Notes under the pieces: model-generated | What the model was told of the DNA's origin: nothing | Database searches by the model: none | The model's input: the letters and a program-made list of their open reading frames with translations, nothing else | Program-made: the position numbers and the translations under genes | DNA from: Psychrobacter sp. TAE2020 | GTDB taxonomy: Bacteria > Pseudomonadota > Gammaproteobacteria > Pseudomonadales > Moraxellaceae | NCBI RefSeq assembly: GCF_018919485.1 | Contig: NZ_JAHLMU010000001.1 | Coordinates: 348,655-412,654, forward strand | Direction of reading: 5' to 3' | Length of the DNA: 64,000 nucleotides | Part shown: in pieces, positions 44,188 through 52,380 of the stretch | Numbering within the stretch: position 1 is the stretch's first letter | Layout: every line of letters starts with the position of its first letter

Positions 44188-44844
44188 TTAAGCCATAGTG
44201 ATGATAGTCTCTTCGCTCAAGCGTGATTTTGGCAGTAGGGCATTGAAGTCATTTTCAGTACGGTAACCTAGTGACACAACGGCTAATGCCGAATAACCCT
44301 TAGTACGCAAATCAAATTCTTCATCAAGAGCCTTTAGATCAACGCCTTCCATGGGTACTGAGTCGATACCTAAAGTTGCGGCACCCAGTAATAATGCACC
44401 CATATTTAAATATACTTGCTCAACTAGCCAATGCGGCTCATCTTTATTTTCATAGCGGCGAATATCCAAAAACATTTTACGGACTTCATGCATTTGCTCT
44501 TTGAATTTTGGTTCAGCAAAGCGGCCATCGGCATCTTCTTTATCTAGTACGTCTCTTAAGAAAGTTTCATCAGCATCGATGCGACTGCAAAAGACGATAA
44601 CATGTGAAGCGTCGGTTACTTTTGGCGCATTAAAGGTAAACATGCCGCTAGTACTTTTAGCGATTCTAGCTTTACCAGTGTCATCATCAGCAATCACGAA
44701 GTGCCAAGGTTGAATATTGGTACTTGAAGGGCTTAGTCGTAAGATATCTTTTAAGCTCTGAAAGTCCTCGTTAGATATTTTTCTATTAGCATCAAATTCT
44801 TTAGTACTATAGCGCCAATTCATTGCTTCAGTGATAGTTTTCAT
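44188..44844 (-). CDS. nfsB: Oxygen-insensitive NAD(P)H nitroreductase
   Basis: 218 residues, the same length as E. coli NfsB (217). It is an FMN flavoprotein that reduces nitroaromatics and quinones by two electrons. Residues R-Y-S-T-K-E-F-D (11-18) bind FMN phosphate; P-S-S-T-N-I-Q-P-W-H-F (38-48) and the C-terminal G-Y-R-T-E-N-D (193-199) follow NfsB closely. No export signal. It may be co-transcribed with the ABM monooxygenase-like gene at 44932, 87 bases upstream on the same strand, which would fit a quinone-detoxifying pair. Confidence 0.88.
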   Translation of the reverse strand: MKTITEAMNWRYSTKEFDANRKISNEDFQSLKDILRLSPSSTNIQPWHFVIADDDTGKARIAKSTSGMFTFNAPKVTDASHVIVFCSRIDADETFLRDVLDKEDADGRFAEPKFKEQMHEVRKMFLDIRRYENKDEPHWLVEQVYLNMGALLLGAATLGIDSVPMEGVDLKALDEEFDLRTKGYSALAVVSLGYRTENDFNALLPKSRLSEETIITMA

Positions 44845-44931
44845 ACATTATTCCTATTATTAATTTTTCAAATTTTAAGGGCAATTATCCTTTATCCCAT
44901 TGTTAATGATAGATAAATGTAGCCCTAAAAT

Positions 44932-45237
44932 TTATGAGATGACGGTCATTTCAGTTATGATAAACTCATCGACCATCCCTTCTGTGACCTTTATATAGTT
45001 TTGAAAATGGGGGCTTTGGACATGGTGCTGCAAAAACTCATTATTTTCCCAGACTTCATACACTATAAAATTATCAAGGTTGGCGTTATCTTGGTGCAAG
45101 TCATATTGAATGCAACCCTCATCCGATTGTGAAGCTTTGGTTAGTTGCAGCAGCTCAGATTTGACCTGCTCAATATGATTAACTTTAGCTTTAATAGTGG
45201 CAACGATAGTGAGAGGCTTGGGGGTTTTCGGGTGCAT
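44932..45237 (-). CDS. Antibiotic biosynthesis monooxygenase (ABM) family, quinol monooxygenase-like
   Basis: 101 residues forming one ABM ferredoxin-like domain. The pattern I-V-A-T-I-K-A-K-V-N-H-I-E-Q-V, E-G-C-I-Q-Y-D-L-H-Q-D and F-I-V-Y-E-V-W-E-N is characteristic of the YgiN group, small dimeric enzymes acting on quinols, and of some heme-degrading or aldehyde-acting relatives. It lies upstream of nfsB on the same strand and could share its transcript. No cofactor motif is expected in this family. Confidence 0.84.
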   Translation of the reverse strand: MHPKTPKPLTIVATIKAKVNHIEQVKSELLQLTKASQSDEGCIQYDLHQDNANLDNFIVYEVWENNEFLQHHVQSPHFQNYIKVTEGMVDEFIITEMTVIS

Positions 45238-45393
45238 TAGCGATTCCTATAAGTGAATACTGTTAATTGTAATATTAGTAATTTAAATAGCATTATTTTT
45301 AACAATGTAAATTTAACTATCATAATTATTTAGGCTATCGTTGGGTTTGACAGCCCCTAACTCCTACCTTTTTTATCATAAAGCTTGTGGCTA

Positions 45394-46251
45394 TTAACAA
45401 AGCGACTGCAACAAACTTTGAGTTTGGTTTTCAAGTTCTGCAATAGCTTTTTTATTTAAGGCATCGGCATGCGGTTGTCCAAATTCACCCTTGGCCTCAC
45501 CTTGTACACCGTCTTTAATATCGTTATCGAAATACTTACCCGTATCGGTTACAAATTCATCTGAGATAGCGAGTTCAGTTAGGATGTTTGCCCCTTTATC
45601 TGCTGATGACCAATGCTCACCATAAGCCTCATTAACCATTTTTGTATTCAGTAGCGAGCCTGGGTTTACTGCGATGACGTTTACATTATCGGCAGCGACT
45701 GCTTCGGCTAAAGCCATACTCCACATAGTCAAGGCCAGTTTACTTTGGGCATAAGCCTCTTTATCACTAAGACTTGCTTGTCCTGTGAATGCAGGATAGG
45801 ATATGGGCACTTGCGCAGCTGAGCTTAAGTTTACGACGCGGGCTTGGCCAGATTTTTTGAGTAGCGGCAATAAAGCATTGGTCAATTCGTAAGGCGCTAA
45901 GTAATTGACTACAAAGCGTACGTCGAGCCCCTGTTTAGTGCGTGGAGAAGCAGTAGTATAAATCCCAGCATTATTGATGAGTACATCAAGTCTAGGTAGC
46001 TTTTGAGTCACTTCTGCTACCATTTTGTGCACTTGCGTTAAATCTGAGAAATCAGCGACAAACCCACCAATGTTATCTAGGTTATCTAGCGCGGCCCCAG
46101 TAGCCACTGCTTTGACTTGAGCAATGACAGTCGCCAGTTTGTCAGCATCTCTGCCATGCAGATACACCTGATGGCCGGCTTCTGCCAATTTCAGTGCTGC
46201 AAGTTTACCGATACCATCGGTACTACCAGTAATCAAAATAGTCTTGCTCAT
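45394..46251 (-). CDS. Short-chain dehydrogenase/reductase (SDR)
   Basis: 285 residues. The NAD(P) motif is T-G-S-T-D-G-I-G (8-15), N-N-A-G is at 93-96, catalytic Ser at 143/144 (L-S-S), and Y167-x3-K171. It is of the classical type, close to retinol-dehydrogenase/WW-oxidoreductase-like SDRs in length. The substrate is unknown. It stands 156 bases upstream of the ABM gene on the same strand and 302 bases from the divergent siderophore-interacting protein gene, a gap that shows only promoter-like AT-rich sequence. Confidence 0.88.
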   Translation of the reverse strand: MSKTILITGSTDGIGKLAALKLAEAGHQVYLHGRDADKLATVIAQVKAVATGAALDNLDNIGGFVADFSDLTQVHKMVAEVTQKLPRLDVLINNAGIYTTASPRTKQGLDVRFVVNYLAPYELTNALLPLLKKSGQARVVNLSSAAQVPISYPAFTGQASLSDKEAYAQSKLALTMWSMALAEAVAADNVNVIAVNPGSLLNTKMVNEAYGEHWSSADKGANILTELAISDEFVTDTGKYFDNDIKDGVQGEAKGEFGQPHADALNKKAIAELENQTQSLLQSLC

Positions 46252-46553
46252 CAGTGGTCCTTATTATTTAAATAATGCGTTCTAGTCTATGCTTCGTAAC
46301 ACAACTGATTGTAATGAAAGTGTTGTTATTGGAATACTAGCCAGAGTCGCCCACACTTTGAACCTTGAACCGAAATAGCTAAAAACTCGTTATTTCATTT
46401 GTAGGATTTAACCCAATAAATGCAGCTCAACTTTCTCTCCCTAACCGTGCACAATAGCTATCATTTGGCTTAATAAATTGACACAGCACCCAATATCAAC
46501 GAGGCTTGATGGCGTAATCTATGTATAAGACAAAAAACTAACGGAAGATATCT

Positions 46554-47360
46554 ATGAAAAATACCACCATTGACAGCCTCATCGTATCACCAGTACGAGA
46601 AGTGATGAGGGTTATCGCTAAGCAGATCATTACCCCACACTATATCCGTGTTTATCTAACCGCACAGCCCGACACTATTGCCAACATCGCTAAAATGACT
46701 GTTGGCTTCAATAATAAAATACTTATTCCAACAGACAAAACCCAACCCCTTGATATAGATGACACTGCCAACCTTACTAAACGTACTTACACCCACCGCG
46801 GCGTAGATATTGCCAAACAGCACATTTGGATTGACTTTGTTGCTCATGGTGATCAGGCTCCTGCCTCAAGCTGGGTGTCTCACGCGCAAGTGGGTGACCA
46901 ACTTGCGGTGCTAATGACACCAAAAAATAAACCGCTTTATCCAGCAGCAGATCACTTTTTATTAGTCGGTGATGCTACTGCTATACCCGTACTTAGTGCG
47001 ATCCTTGAGAGCTTGCCTAGCACCGCTACGGTTCAATGTATTATCGAGGTTTATGATGAGCAGGACCAACAACACTTACCAACCTTAGCTAAGGTTGAGA
47101 TGACTTGGTTACATAATCCGCATCCCGAGCAAGGCAGTCAATTAGCTAATACGGTTAAGTCCCTCACCCTACCAACCAGCGAGCAAAGCCGTTTTGCTTA
47201 TGTTGCAAGTGAGTTCTCATCAGTGAAAGCCATTCGCCACTATCTAAAAAAGGAGCTAGACTGGTCAAAAGATGAGTTGTACGCTTTTTCCTACTGGAAG
47301 GCGGGCATTGCTGAAGATAGATCTGCCAAAGATCGCTTAGCAGAAAAAGATAGCGAATAA
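46554..47360 (+). CDS. Siderophore-interacting protein (FAD-dependent ferric-siderophore reductase)
   Basis: 268 residues of the SIP/ViuB family. The FAD motif R-T-Y-T-H-R (77-82) matches the family R-x-Y-T-x-R, G-D-A-T-A (139-143) opens the NAD(P) domain, and the C-terminal end Y-A-F-S-Y-W-K-A-G (about 247-255) is the typical closing segment. It releases iron from imported ferric siderophores in the cytoplasm. No siderophore transport genes are adjacent. GGAAGATATCT precedes the ATG. A Fur box was not evident by eye. Confidence 0.88.
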   Translation: MKNTTIDSLIVSPVREVMRVIAKQIITPHYIRVYLTAQPDTIANIAKMTVGFNNKILIPTDKTQPLDIDDTANLTKRTYTHRGVDIAKQHIWIDFVAHGDQAPASSWVSHAQVGDQLAVLMTPKNKPLYPAADHFLLVGDATAIPVLSAILESLPSTATVQCIIEVYDEQDQQHLPTLAKVEMTWLHNPHPEQGSQLANTVKSLTLPTSEQSRFAYVASEFSSVKAIRHYLKKELDWSKDELYAFSYWKAGIAEDRSAKDRLAEKDSE

Positions 47361-47522
47361 CCTATTTATTCATACGCTAATTCATACCCTCAGAGTTAGC
47401 AGTATGCCTATCCCCGAGGGCAAGACATTCTTTTGACTGTGCTAACAGAGCAATACTCAGCTAAGTTATTGTTAAGATAATTTTTATAATAAATTAAAAT
47501 AGTTGCCGAAGTTACAATTTAA

Positions 47523-47561
47523 TTGAGCGATTACTCAAATATATATTGAGCGTTCGCTCAA
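47523..47561. promoter_or_regulatory. Two 16-bp palindromic operators upstream of the AhpD-like gene
   Basis: TTGAGCGATTACTCAA (47523-47538) and TTGAGCGTTCGCTCAA (47546-47561), 23 bases apart centre to centre. The same palindrome recurs at 47615 and at 49884 next to the tetR gene, so these are probably binding sites of that TetR protein. Confidence 0.75.
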
Positions 47562-47614
47562 AAAAACTTATAGTAGGGGCTATCGACTCGCTTGAAGAGG
47601 TGTCATCACTTAAA

Positions 47615-47630
47615 TTGAGTGATCACTCAA
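47615..47630. promoter_or_regulatory. Third 16-bp operator upstream of the AhpD-like gene
   Basis: TTGAGTGATCACTCAA, a perfect palindrome, 80 bases before the chosen start codon at 47710 and probably near or downstream of the transcription start. Confidence 0.78.
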
Positions 47631-47709
47631 TTTAAGTAGTGAGCACGAATCAATAACTAACTTTAAGTTGATAGGAGCTATTACTCTTATCAAAATTAGG
47701 CTGAATACT

Positions 47710-48264
47710 ATGACTGACTTTACCCTTCACAATAAACAAAGTGCTCCACAACAAAGCCAACAACTACTCGATGTGTCTATCAAAGCATTTGGTATGGTTC
47801 CAAACTTACATGCAGTAATGGCTGAAGCACCAGGACTGCTTGAAGGCTACCAACGTCTACATCAATTGTTCCTAGACAGCAGTTTCGATGATGAAGAGAC
47901 TACGGTAGTGTGGCAAACCATCAATGTTGAACATGCCTGCCATTATTGCGTCCCTGCCCATACTGGTATTGCTAAAAGCATGAAAGTAGATGACGACATC
48001 ACTACAGCGTTACGTGACGAGACTTCCCTACCAACCGCCCGATTAGAAGCGCTGCGCGACTTTACCCTATCGGTGATCCGTAACCGTGGTGAGGTCGATG
48101 AGACAGCGGTGCAAGCATTTTTACAGGCTGGCTATACTAAGCGTCAAGTGCTTGAAGTTATTCTTGGGGCGGCTCAAAAGGTAATGAGCAACTATACCAA
48201 CCACCTTGCCAATACCCCAATAGATCAACCGTTCCAGAAATTTGAATGGCATAAAGTGGACTAG
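47710..48264 (+). CDS. Carboxymuconolactone decarboxylase/AhpD-like protein
   Basis: 184 residues from ATG 47710; a TTG at 47668 extends the frame but is a poor start. The AhpD-type redox motif is complete: E-H-A-C77-H-Y-C80-x3-H84. This CxxC-x3-H set gives thiol peroxidase activity in AhpD, so an antioxidant role is more likely than ring-fission chemistry. Three copies of the TetR-type operator lie upstream. The DsbA-like gene follows after 134 bases on the same strand, and both proteins use a CxxC dithiol, so they probably act together under the regulator at 49214. Confidence 0.85.
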   Translation: MTDFTLHNKQSAPQQSQQLLDVSIKAFGMVPNLHAVMAEAPGLLEGYQRLHQLFLDSSFDDEETTVVWQTINVEHACHYCVPAHTGIAKSMKVDDDITTALRDETSLPTARLEALRDFTLSVIRNRGEVDETAVQAFLQAGYTKRQVLEVILGAAQKVMSNYTNHLANTPIDQPFQKFEWHKVD

Positions 48265-48398
48265 TCAGGTTGTTAGTTTGAGGCGGTCTTCATCCTATCA
48301 CTGTTTTAATGCCTTTATTGAAAGTAGTATTGCTTCAAAGACCATTAGGCAGTAGTTTTTTCAATGCTATTGATAAATAACATCTTACCAGAGGTCAT

Positions 48399-49052
48399 AT
48401 GGAAAGTTCAAAAAAACCACTAAAAATAGATATCGTATCAGATACCTCTTGCCCATGGTGCATCATCGGCTATCGACAACTGGCAAAAGCTCTACAGCAG
48501 AGTAATAGTAACTATGAGATTCATTGGCATCCGTTCGAGCTTAATCCAAACATGCCAGCCGAAGGTAAGAATCTACGCCAGCATGGTATGGAAAAGCATA
48601 ACCGTACTGAAAAACAAGTACAAGAGAGCCGAGATAGAATGACCGCTGCAGGAGCAGAAGTTGGTTTTGAGTTTAATTTTACTACCGATACGCGAGTACA
48701 TAATACTTTTAACCTGCATCAACTTATCTATTGGGCTGAGCAATACCATCGTGCGAATGATTTAGAGCAGGCTTTATTCACCGCTCATTTTACCAACAAT
48801 CGTAACCTTTCTGAAAAAGCGGTTCTGGCAGAAATCGCTGCAGAAATCGGCTTGGATGGTACAGAGGCGCTAGCCGTTCTTGAGGATCAACGCTTTGCCA
48901 AACAAGTTCGCGAGTCAGAGCAGCATTGGAGCGAACAAGGCATTCAAAGTGTACCGTCGGTTATCTTTGATAATCGTCATCTAGTTAGTGGCGCCCAAGG
49001 CGTTGAGAACTATATTGCTGTTCTAGCGCAATTAGCTGAAATAACTGATTAA
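48399..49052 (+). CDS. DsbA-family oxidoreductase (FrnE/2-hydroxychromene isomerase-like)
   Basis: 217 residues without a signal peptide. The thioredoxin fold starts with D-I-V-S-D-T-S-C18-P-W-C21, interrupted by a helical domain (about 60-150), and closes with the cis-Pro segment G-I-Q-S-V-P-S-V-I-F (about 186-195). It belongs to the cytoplasmic FrnE-like branch, which works as a disulfide oxidoreductase or isomerase in oxidative stress. AGAGGTCAT precedes the ATG. It is part of the local regulon with the AhpD-like gene. Confidence 0.88.
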   Translation: MESSKKPLKIDIVSDTSCPWCIIGYRQLAKALQQSNSNYEIHWHPFELNPNMPAEGKNLRQHGMEKHNRTEKQVQESRDRMTAAGAEVGFEFNFTTDTRVHNTFNLHQLIYWAEQYHRANDLEQALFTAHFTNNRNLSEKAVLAEIAAEIGLDGTEALAVLEDQRFAKQVRESEQHWSEQGIQSVPSVIFDNRHLVSGAQGVENYIAVLAQLAEITD

Positions 49053-49213
49053 CTTATCCTTCTAAATTATTTGTCTAATCTATCTGGGTAAATTACCTTG
49101 CTAAATTATGTTTGTAACTGATATCTGCTCGCCTGCTATACTTTTCTATAGCGTAAGCGCAGCAGGCAAATTTGTATCTAATATCGCTCGTTTTTATAAA
49201 TTTATCCCTGTCC

Positions 49214-49822
49214 TCATAGGACATTATCTATGCGCATGGCATCCAACGAAGATGCCATAGCCTCAGCAACATCATGCACAGCACTACTGTCAACTTTGCG
49301 CTGTGCAAAGGCGCGTAGTCCCATAACTTCAGCTTGTAATCTTTGACCAAGGAGTACAGGGTTGAGCTGGCTGCCTAGCTCTCCGATCCGCTGAGATTCC
49401 ATAAAGCTAGTGGTAAAGCGAGACTCTATCTCTGCTAGCATGCTTTCAACTTTAGACAAAGCAGACTCCTCTCTTACTCCCAGCTCTAATAAGCTTTTGA
49501 CTAGCATACAAGCATTACTTGGTAACACTTGATCACGTAAGCTACCAAGTAAACGTAAATAGGCTGCCAATCCTTGTAGTGGCGAGCTAGGATACTTGCT
49601 TAGGCTGCGCTCTAGCTCAGCTATTGCCATGCGAGCATAATAATCGAGGGCTTCTTGAAACAGTCCGTCTTTACTACCAAAAGTGGCGTAGATACTGCCG
49701 GGACGCATATCCATTGCTTGCTCTAAATCTTTTAGCGAGGTGGCATGAAAACCTTTTTGCCAGAAAATCTGTAAAGCTTGATCTAAAGAATCTTGTCGAT
49801 TGTGTAGGGTTGCGCGAGCCAT
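49214..49822 (-). CDS. TetR-family regulator of the local thiol-redox regulon
   Basis: 202 residues. The HTH domain at about 10-57 ends with G-S-I-Y-A-T-F-G-S-K-D-G-L-F, typical of TetR. The C-terminal domain has a Cys in P-S-N-A-C-M-L-V-K (about residue 107), the motif found in TetR members of the YcfQ/ComR-like type that may sense reactive species. A 16-bp operator lies 62 bases upstream of its start, identical in pattern to the three before the AhpD-like gene, so it is probably autoregulated and represses the neighbouring operon. Confidence 0.9.
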   Translation of the reverse strand: MARATLHNRQDSLDQALQIFWQKGFHATSLKDLEQAMDMRPGSIYATFGSKDGLFQEALDYYARMAIAELERSLSKYPSSPLQGLAAYLRLLGSLRDQVLPSNACMLVKSLLELGVREESALSKVESMLAEIESRFTTSFMESQRIGELGSQLNPVLLGQRLQAEVMGLRAFAQRKVDSSAVHDVAEAMASSLDAMRIDNVL

Positions 49823-49883
49823 AATTAATTTCCATTTTTCAAAGCCGTAAGCTCATATGATAGATAAGCGCCACTAAACATTC

Positions 49884-49899
49884 TTGAGTGATTGCTCAA
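49884..49899. promoter_or_regulatory. 16-bp operator between tetR and the HAD gene
   Basis: TTGAGTGATTGCTCAA, the fourth copy of the palindrome. It lies in the 174-base divergent region, 62 bases from the tetR start and about 98 bases from the HAD gene start, so it can control both. Confidence 0.78.
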
Positions 49900-49996
49900 T
49901 TTTATCTTGACTGGCCAATACAGTCCAGTTTAAGTTTATAAATATCTTTTAAGCTATGGGTTAGCTATAACAACTAGTAATTAAAAAGGATGCTTT

Positions 49997-50692
49997 ATGC
50001 CTCAGAATAAACCTCGCTTTATTATTGTTTTTGACGTCAATGAAACTCTCCTCGACATTAGCAGCTTACAGCCCCTATTTGAGCGCGTGTTCGGTGATCA
50101 AACGGTTATGAGAGAGTGGTTTGCTCAGTTGGTACTGTACTCACAAACTCTGACTTTATCAGGTCTCTATATACCCTTTAGTGAATTAGCGCTAAGTGTA
50201 CTATCAATGCTTGGAAAGATTCATAAGATAACCCTTACAGACAGTGATCTTACAGAGTTCAAACAATGCTTGAACAACATGCCAGCCCATCCCGACGTCA
50301 TTCCGGCACTTATCCGCCTACGTGATGCAGGATTTCGCATGGTCACTCTCACCAACTCAGTAAGTAGCACTTCGCCCACTCTATTAGACAAGGCTGGATT
50401 GAGCCAATTTTTTGAGCATAATTTTAGCGTTGAAACCGTCGGTAAGTTTAAGCCAGCGTTCGAAACTTATCAGCTAGTCGCCAACGAGTTGTCCGTAGAG
50501 ACCTTTGAGTTATGCTTGGTCGCTTGTCATCTTTGGGACATTATAGGAGCGCAAGCTGCCGGTTGCCGAGGTGCGTTTGTCAGTCGGTCTCATAACGCTA
50601 TTCTTCAAGCGGCGAACATACCTTTGCCAGATTTAACTGCCCAAGATATGACTAGCCTTGCTGCACAAATCATTAGGGAGGAGCAAGCTTAA
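49997..50692 (+). CDS. HAD-superfamily hydrolase, haloacid dehalogenase type II-like
   Basis: 231 residues. Motif I is F-D-V-N-E-T-L-L-D with the nucleophile Asp at about residue 13; the cap domain spans about 20-95; motif II is T-L-T-N-S (114-118); motif III is K-F-K-P at about 149-152; and motif IV is the A-C-H-L-W-D-I-I-G-A segment (about 173-182). The H-x-W-D form of motif IV is typical of the type II dehalogenase group, but members also act as phosphatases. AAAAAGGATGC precedes the ATG. It is divergent from tetR and shares its operator. Confidence 0.85.
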   Translation: MPQNKPRFIIVFDVNETLLDISSLQPLFERVFGDQTVMREWFAQLVLYSQTLTLSGLYIPFSELALSVLSMLGKIHKITLTDSDLTEFKQCLNNMPAHPDVIPALIRLRDAGFRMVTLTNSVSSTSPTLLDKAGLSQFFEHNFSVETVGKFKPAFETYQLVANELSVETFELCLVACHLWDIIGAQAAGCRGAFVSRSHNAILQAANIPLPDLTAQDMTSLAAQIIREEQA

Positions 50693-50848
50693 TTGGCTAA
50701 TTTATCAGACTAGCAGTATAGTGCTGACTGGCTAATGACTGTTGGTTGGCTAGTTAGCTTACTTATATAATGAATACTCAGTGATAGTCATTAGTTTTGG
50801 TTAAATTATAGCTATTAAATTTATAGACATTAAATCCATAGCCATTTA

Positions 50849-50897
50849 GCTTATAGCTTATAGCTTATAGCTTATAGCTTATAGCTTATAGCTTATA
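50849..50897. repeat. 7-bp tandem repeat, seven copies
   Basis: GCTTATA is repeated seven times without change in the gap between the HAD and DUF2164 genes. It is noncoding. It ends 59 bases before the DUF2164 start and could vary the promoter spacing of that gene. Confidence 0.95.
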
Positions 50898-50955
50898 TCT
50901 ACTGAGCCTATAGTCTAGTAATGAAATAAATAAAAATATTTTTGGAGTGATGGTC

Positions 50956-51204
50956 ATGAGTGCAGATAGACTAATCAAGTTGTCCGATGCAGAAGAAGCA
51001 TTGATATTAGATAAATTAAGACTGTATATGCTTGAGGAGTTCGATGTCGATATTGGTAATTTACCAGCACGTTTTTTATTAGATTTCATTATTGAAAGCT
51101 TAGGCCCCCATATTTATAATCAAGTGGTTGAAGACATGGAGCCTTGGTTATATGAGCGGTTTACAGTTATTTTAGAAGATATGCATAGCTTTAAAAAACA
51201 CTGA
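50956..51204 (+). CDS. DUF2164 family small protein
   Basis: 82 residues from ATG 50956, which has TTTGGAG 8 bases upstream; ATG 50950 and GTG 50947 in frame are too close to that site. The sequence I-K-L-S-D-A-E-E, L-R-L-Y-M-L-E-E-F-D-V-D-I-G and L-L-D-F-I-I-E-S-L-G-P-H-I-Y-N-Q follows DUF2164 closely. It is a cytoplasmic, acidic protein of unknown function. Confidence 0.82.
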   Translation: MSADRLIKLSDAEEALILDKLRLYMLEEFDVDIGNLPARFLLDFIIESLGPHIYNQVVEDMEPWLYERFTVILEDMHSFKKH

Positions 51205-51276
51205 TTCAACGATTCTTAGTATTGGTTTATCTAGCTATAACTAAATATTACCTATAACCAAATAGAAGACAATAAA

Positions 51277-51319
51277 AATCCAATGCTAGACACTTAGTTT
51301 AAAGGTCTAACATTGGATT
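51277..51319 (-). terminator. Rho-independent terminator of the Lys-rich repeat gene
   Basis: 15-bp stem with one mismatch (AATCCAATGCTAGAC and its near complement), then TTTTTATT on the minus strand. It lies 8 bases past the stop codon at 51328. It may also stop the convergent DUF2164 transcript. Confidence 0.82.
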
Positions 51320-51327
51320 AATGGTAT

Positions 51328-51765
51328 TTATTTTTTCTTATCCTGCTTTTTTTGGTCTTTCTTATCTTGCTTTTTTTGGTCTTTCTTATCTTGCTTTTTT
51401 TGGTCTTTCTTATCTACCTTGCCCTGCTTTTTTTGCTCTTTCTTGTCTATCTTGTCTATCTTGTCCTGCTTTTTTTGCTCTTTCTTGTCTATCTTATCCT
51501 GCTTTTTTCGGTCTTTCTTATCTATTTTGTCCTGCTTTTTTTGCTTTTTCTTATCTACCTTGTCCTGCTTTTTTTGCTCTTTCTTATCTATCTTGTCCTG
51601 CTTTTTTTGGTCTTTCTTATCTATCTTGTCCTGCTTTTTTTGGTCTTTCTTGTCTACCTTGTCCTGCTTTTTTTGATCTTTCTTGTCAGATTTTACATCA
51701 CTATTTTTAGAGGAGTTTACTGCATCACTCTTCAGCTTATTATTATCAACCGACTTATTCGACAT
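51328..51765 (-). CDS. Lys/Asp/Gln 11-residue-repeat protein (hydrophilin/LEA-like)
   Basis: 145 residues. Residues 1-28 are Ser/Asn-rich; from 29 to the end the chain is made of 11-residue units D-K-K-D-Q-K-K-Q-D-K-I with small changes, shortening to 8-residue units near the C-terminus. There are no aromatic residues and a very high positive charge. It begins M-S-N like the charged-repeat protein at 6428-6859, which also has an 11-residue period. This periodicity in an extremely polar protein is that of LEA group 3 or hydrophilin proteins; nucleic-acid binding is the main alternative. The plus-strand open frames over this gene are mirror images of its repeats. Confidence 0.62.
   Translation of the reverse strand: MSNKSVDNNKLKSDAVNSSKNSDVKSDKKDQKKQDKVDKKDQKKQDKIDKKDQKKQDKIDKKEQKKQDKVDKKKQKKQDKIDKKDRKKQDKIDKKEQKKQDKIDKIDKKEQKKQGKVDKKDQKKQDKKDQKKQDKKDQKKQDKKK
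51340..51680 (-). repeat. 33-bp tandem repeats inside the Lys-rich gene
   Basis: About eight imperfect 33-bp units and several 24-bp units at the 3' end, all multiples of three. Variation is mostly at the Ile/Val and Asp/Glu/Arg/Lys codons. Confidence 0.8.
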
Positions 51766-52140
51766 AATTACAGCCCTCGTTATGATATTGCTTAGTACAC
51801 CTTGACCCTTGATACTATGTCAGGATTTTTGTTTAGTCAACGCATTGATACAAATGTACACCTCAAACCTGATGCTTATTACGGCGCTCGATAACTAGCC
51901 TCAACACTAATAAGTTTTTTGTTATTCGTAGCTTGGTTAAATTCTACTGTCAATCATCAGTGAGTGCTTTGTTGCAGGAACAAAGGTGAATGCGCTATAA
52001 ATCGTTACTCGACATATTTTCAAAATTGTACGGCATAAATCTGCTGCCACTATCAAGATTTTCGATGCTACTACTAGTTATTACCTTACGATATTATGCT
52101 ATGGGAATAGATGTTTATACCCTCAATACAAGGATGACTC
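51766..52140. other. Intergenic stretch without a visible gene
   Basis: 375 bases between the Lys-rich gene start and the haloalkane dehalogenase remnant. It holds the promoter of the former. No open frame with a ribosome site and no hairpin of note. Confidence 0.5.
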
Positions 52141-52359
52141 ATGGAAAAGCTTAGAACCACTGATAGCTGTTTCACCAACCTAGCTGATTACGATTTTGAT
52201 CCACACTATCTAATGGTTGACGATGACGAAGGAGGCCAATTGCGCGTGCACTACTTAGACCACGGACCAAAAGATAATGCTGGGTACTTTCTGCAAGAAG
52301 ACTAAGGTCAAAAAGCGGCCAAGCTGTTGGTCCAGTTCATTGCTGACAACCCTAAATAA
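52141..52359 (+). pseudogene. Haloalkane dehalogenase remnant with internal deletion
   Basis: ATG 52141 opens a frame whose first 45 residues match the N-terminus of haloalkane dehalogenases (alpha/beta hydrolases): L-R-T-x-D-x-x-F-x-N-L-x-D-Y, then V-D-D-D-E-G-G-Q-L-R-V-H-Y-L-D-H-G. It then jumps to a segment A-G-Y-F-L-Q-E-D that matches the end of the same family (G-H-F-x-Q-E-D/E near the catalytic His), meets TAA at 52303, and in the same frame continues G-Q-K-A-A-K-L-L-V-Q-F-I-A-D-N to TAA 52357. The whole catalytic middle, about 230 residues, is missing. Confidence 0.75.
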
Positions 52360-52380
52360 TCTACCTTCACGCTATTGCCG

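Noticed and set aside
51321..51795. Three overlapping plus-strand frames of Leu/Phe or Cys/Phe-rich protein
   Set aside because: They are antisense shadows of the Lys-rich 33-bp repeats on the minus strand, have no ribosome site and an artificial composition.
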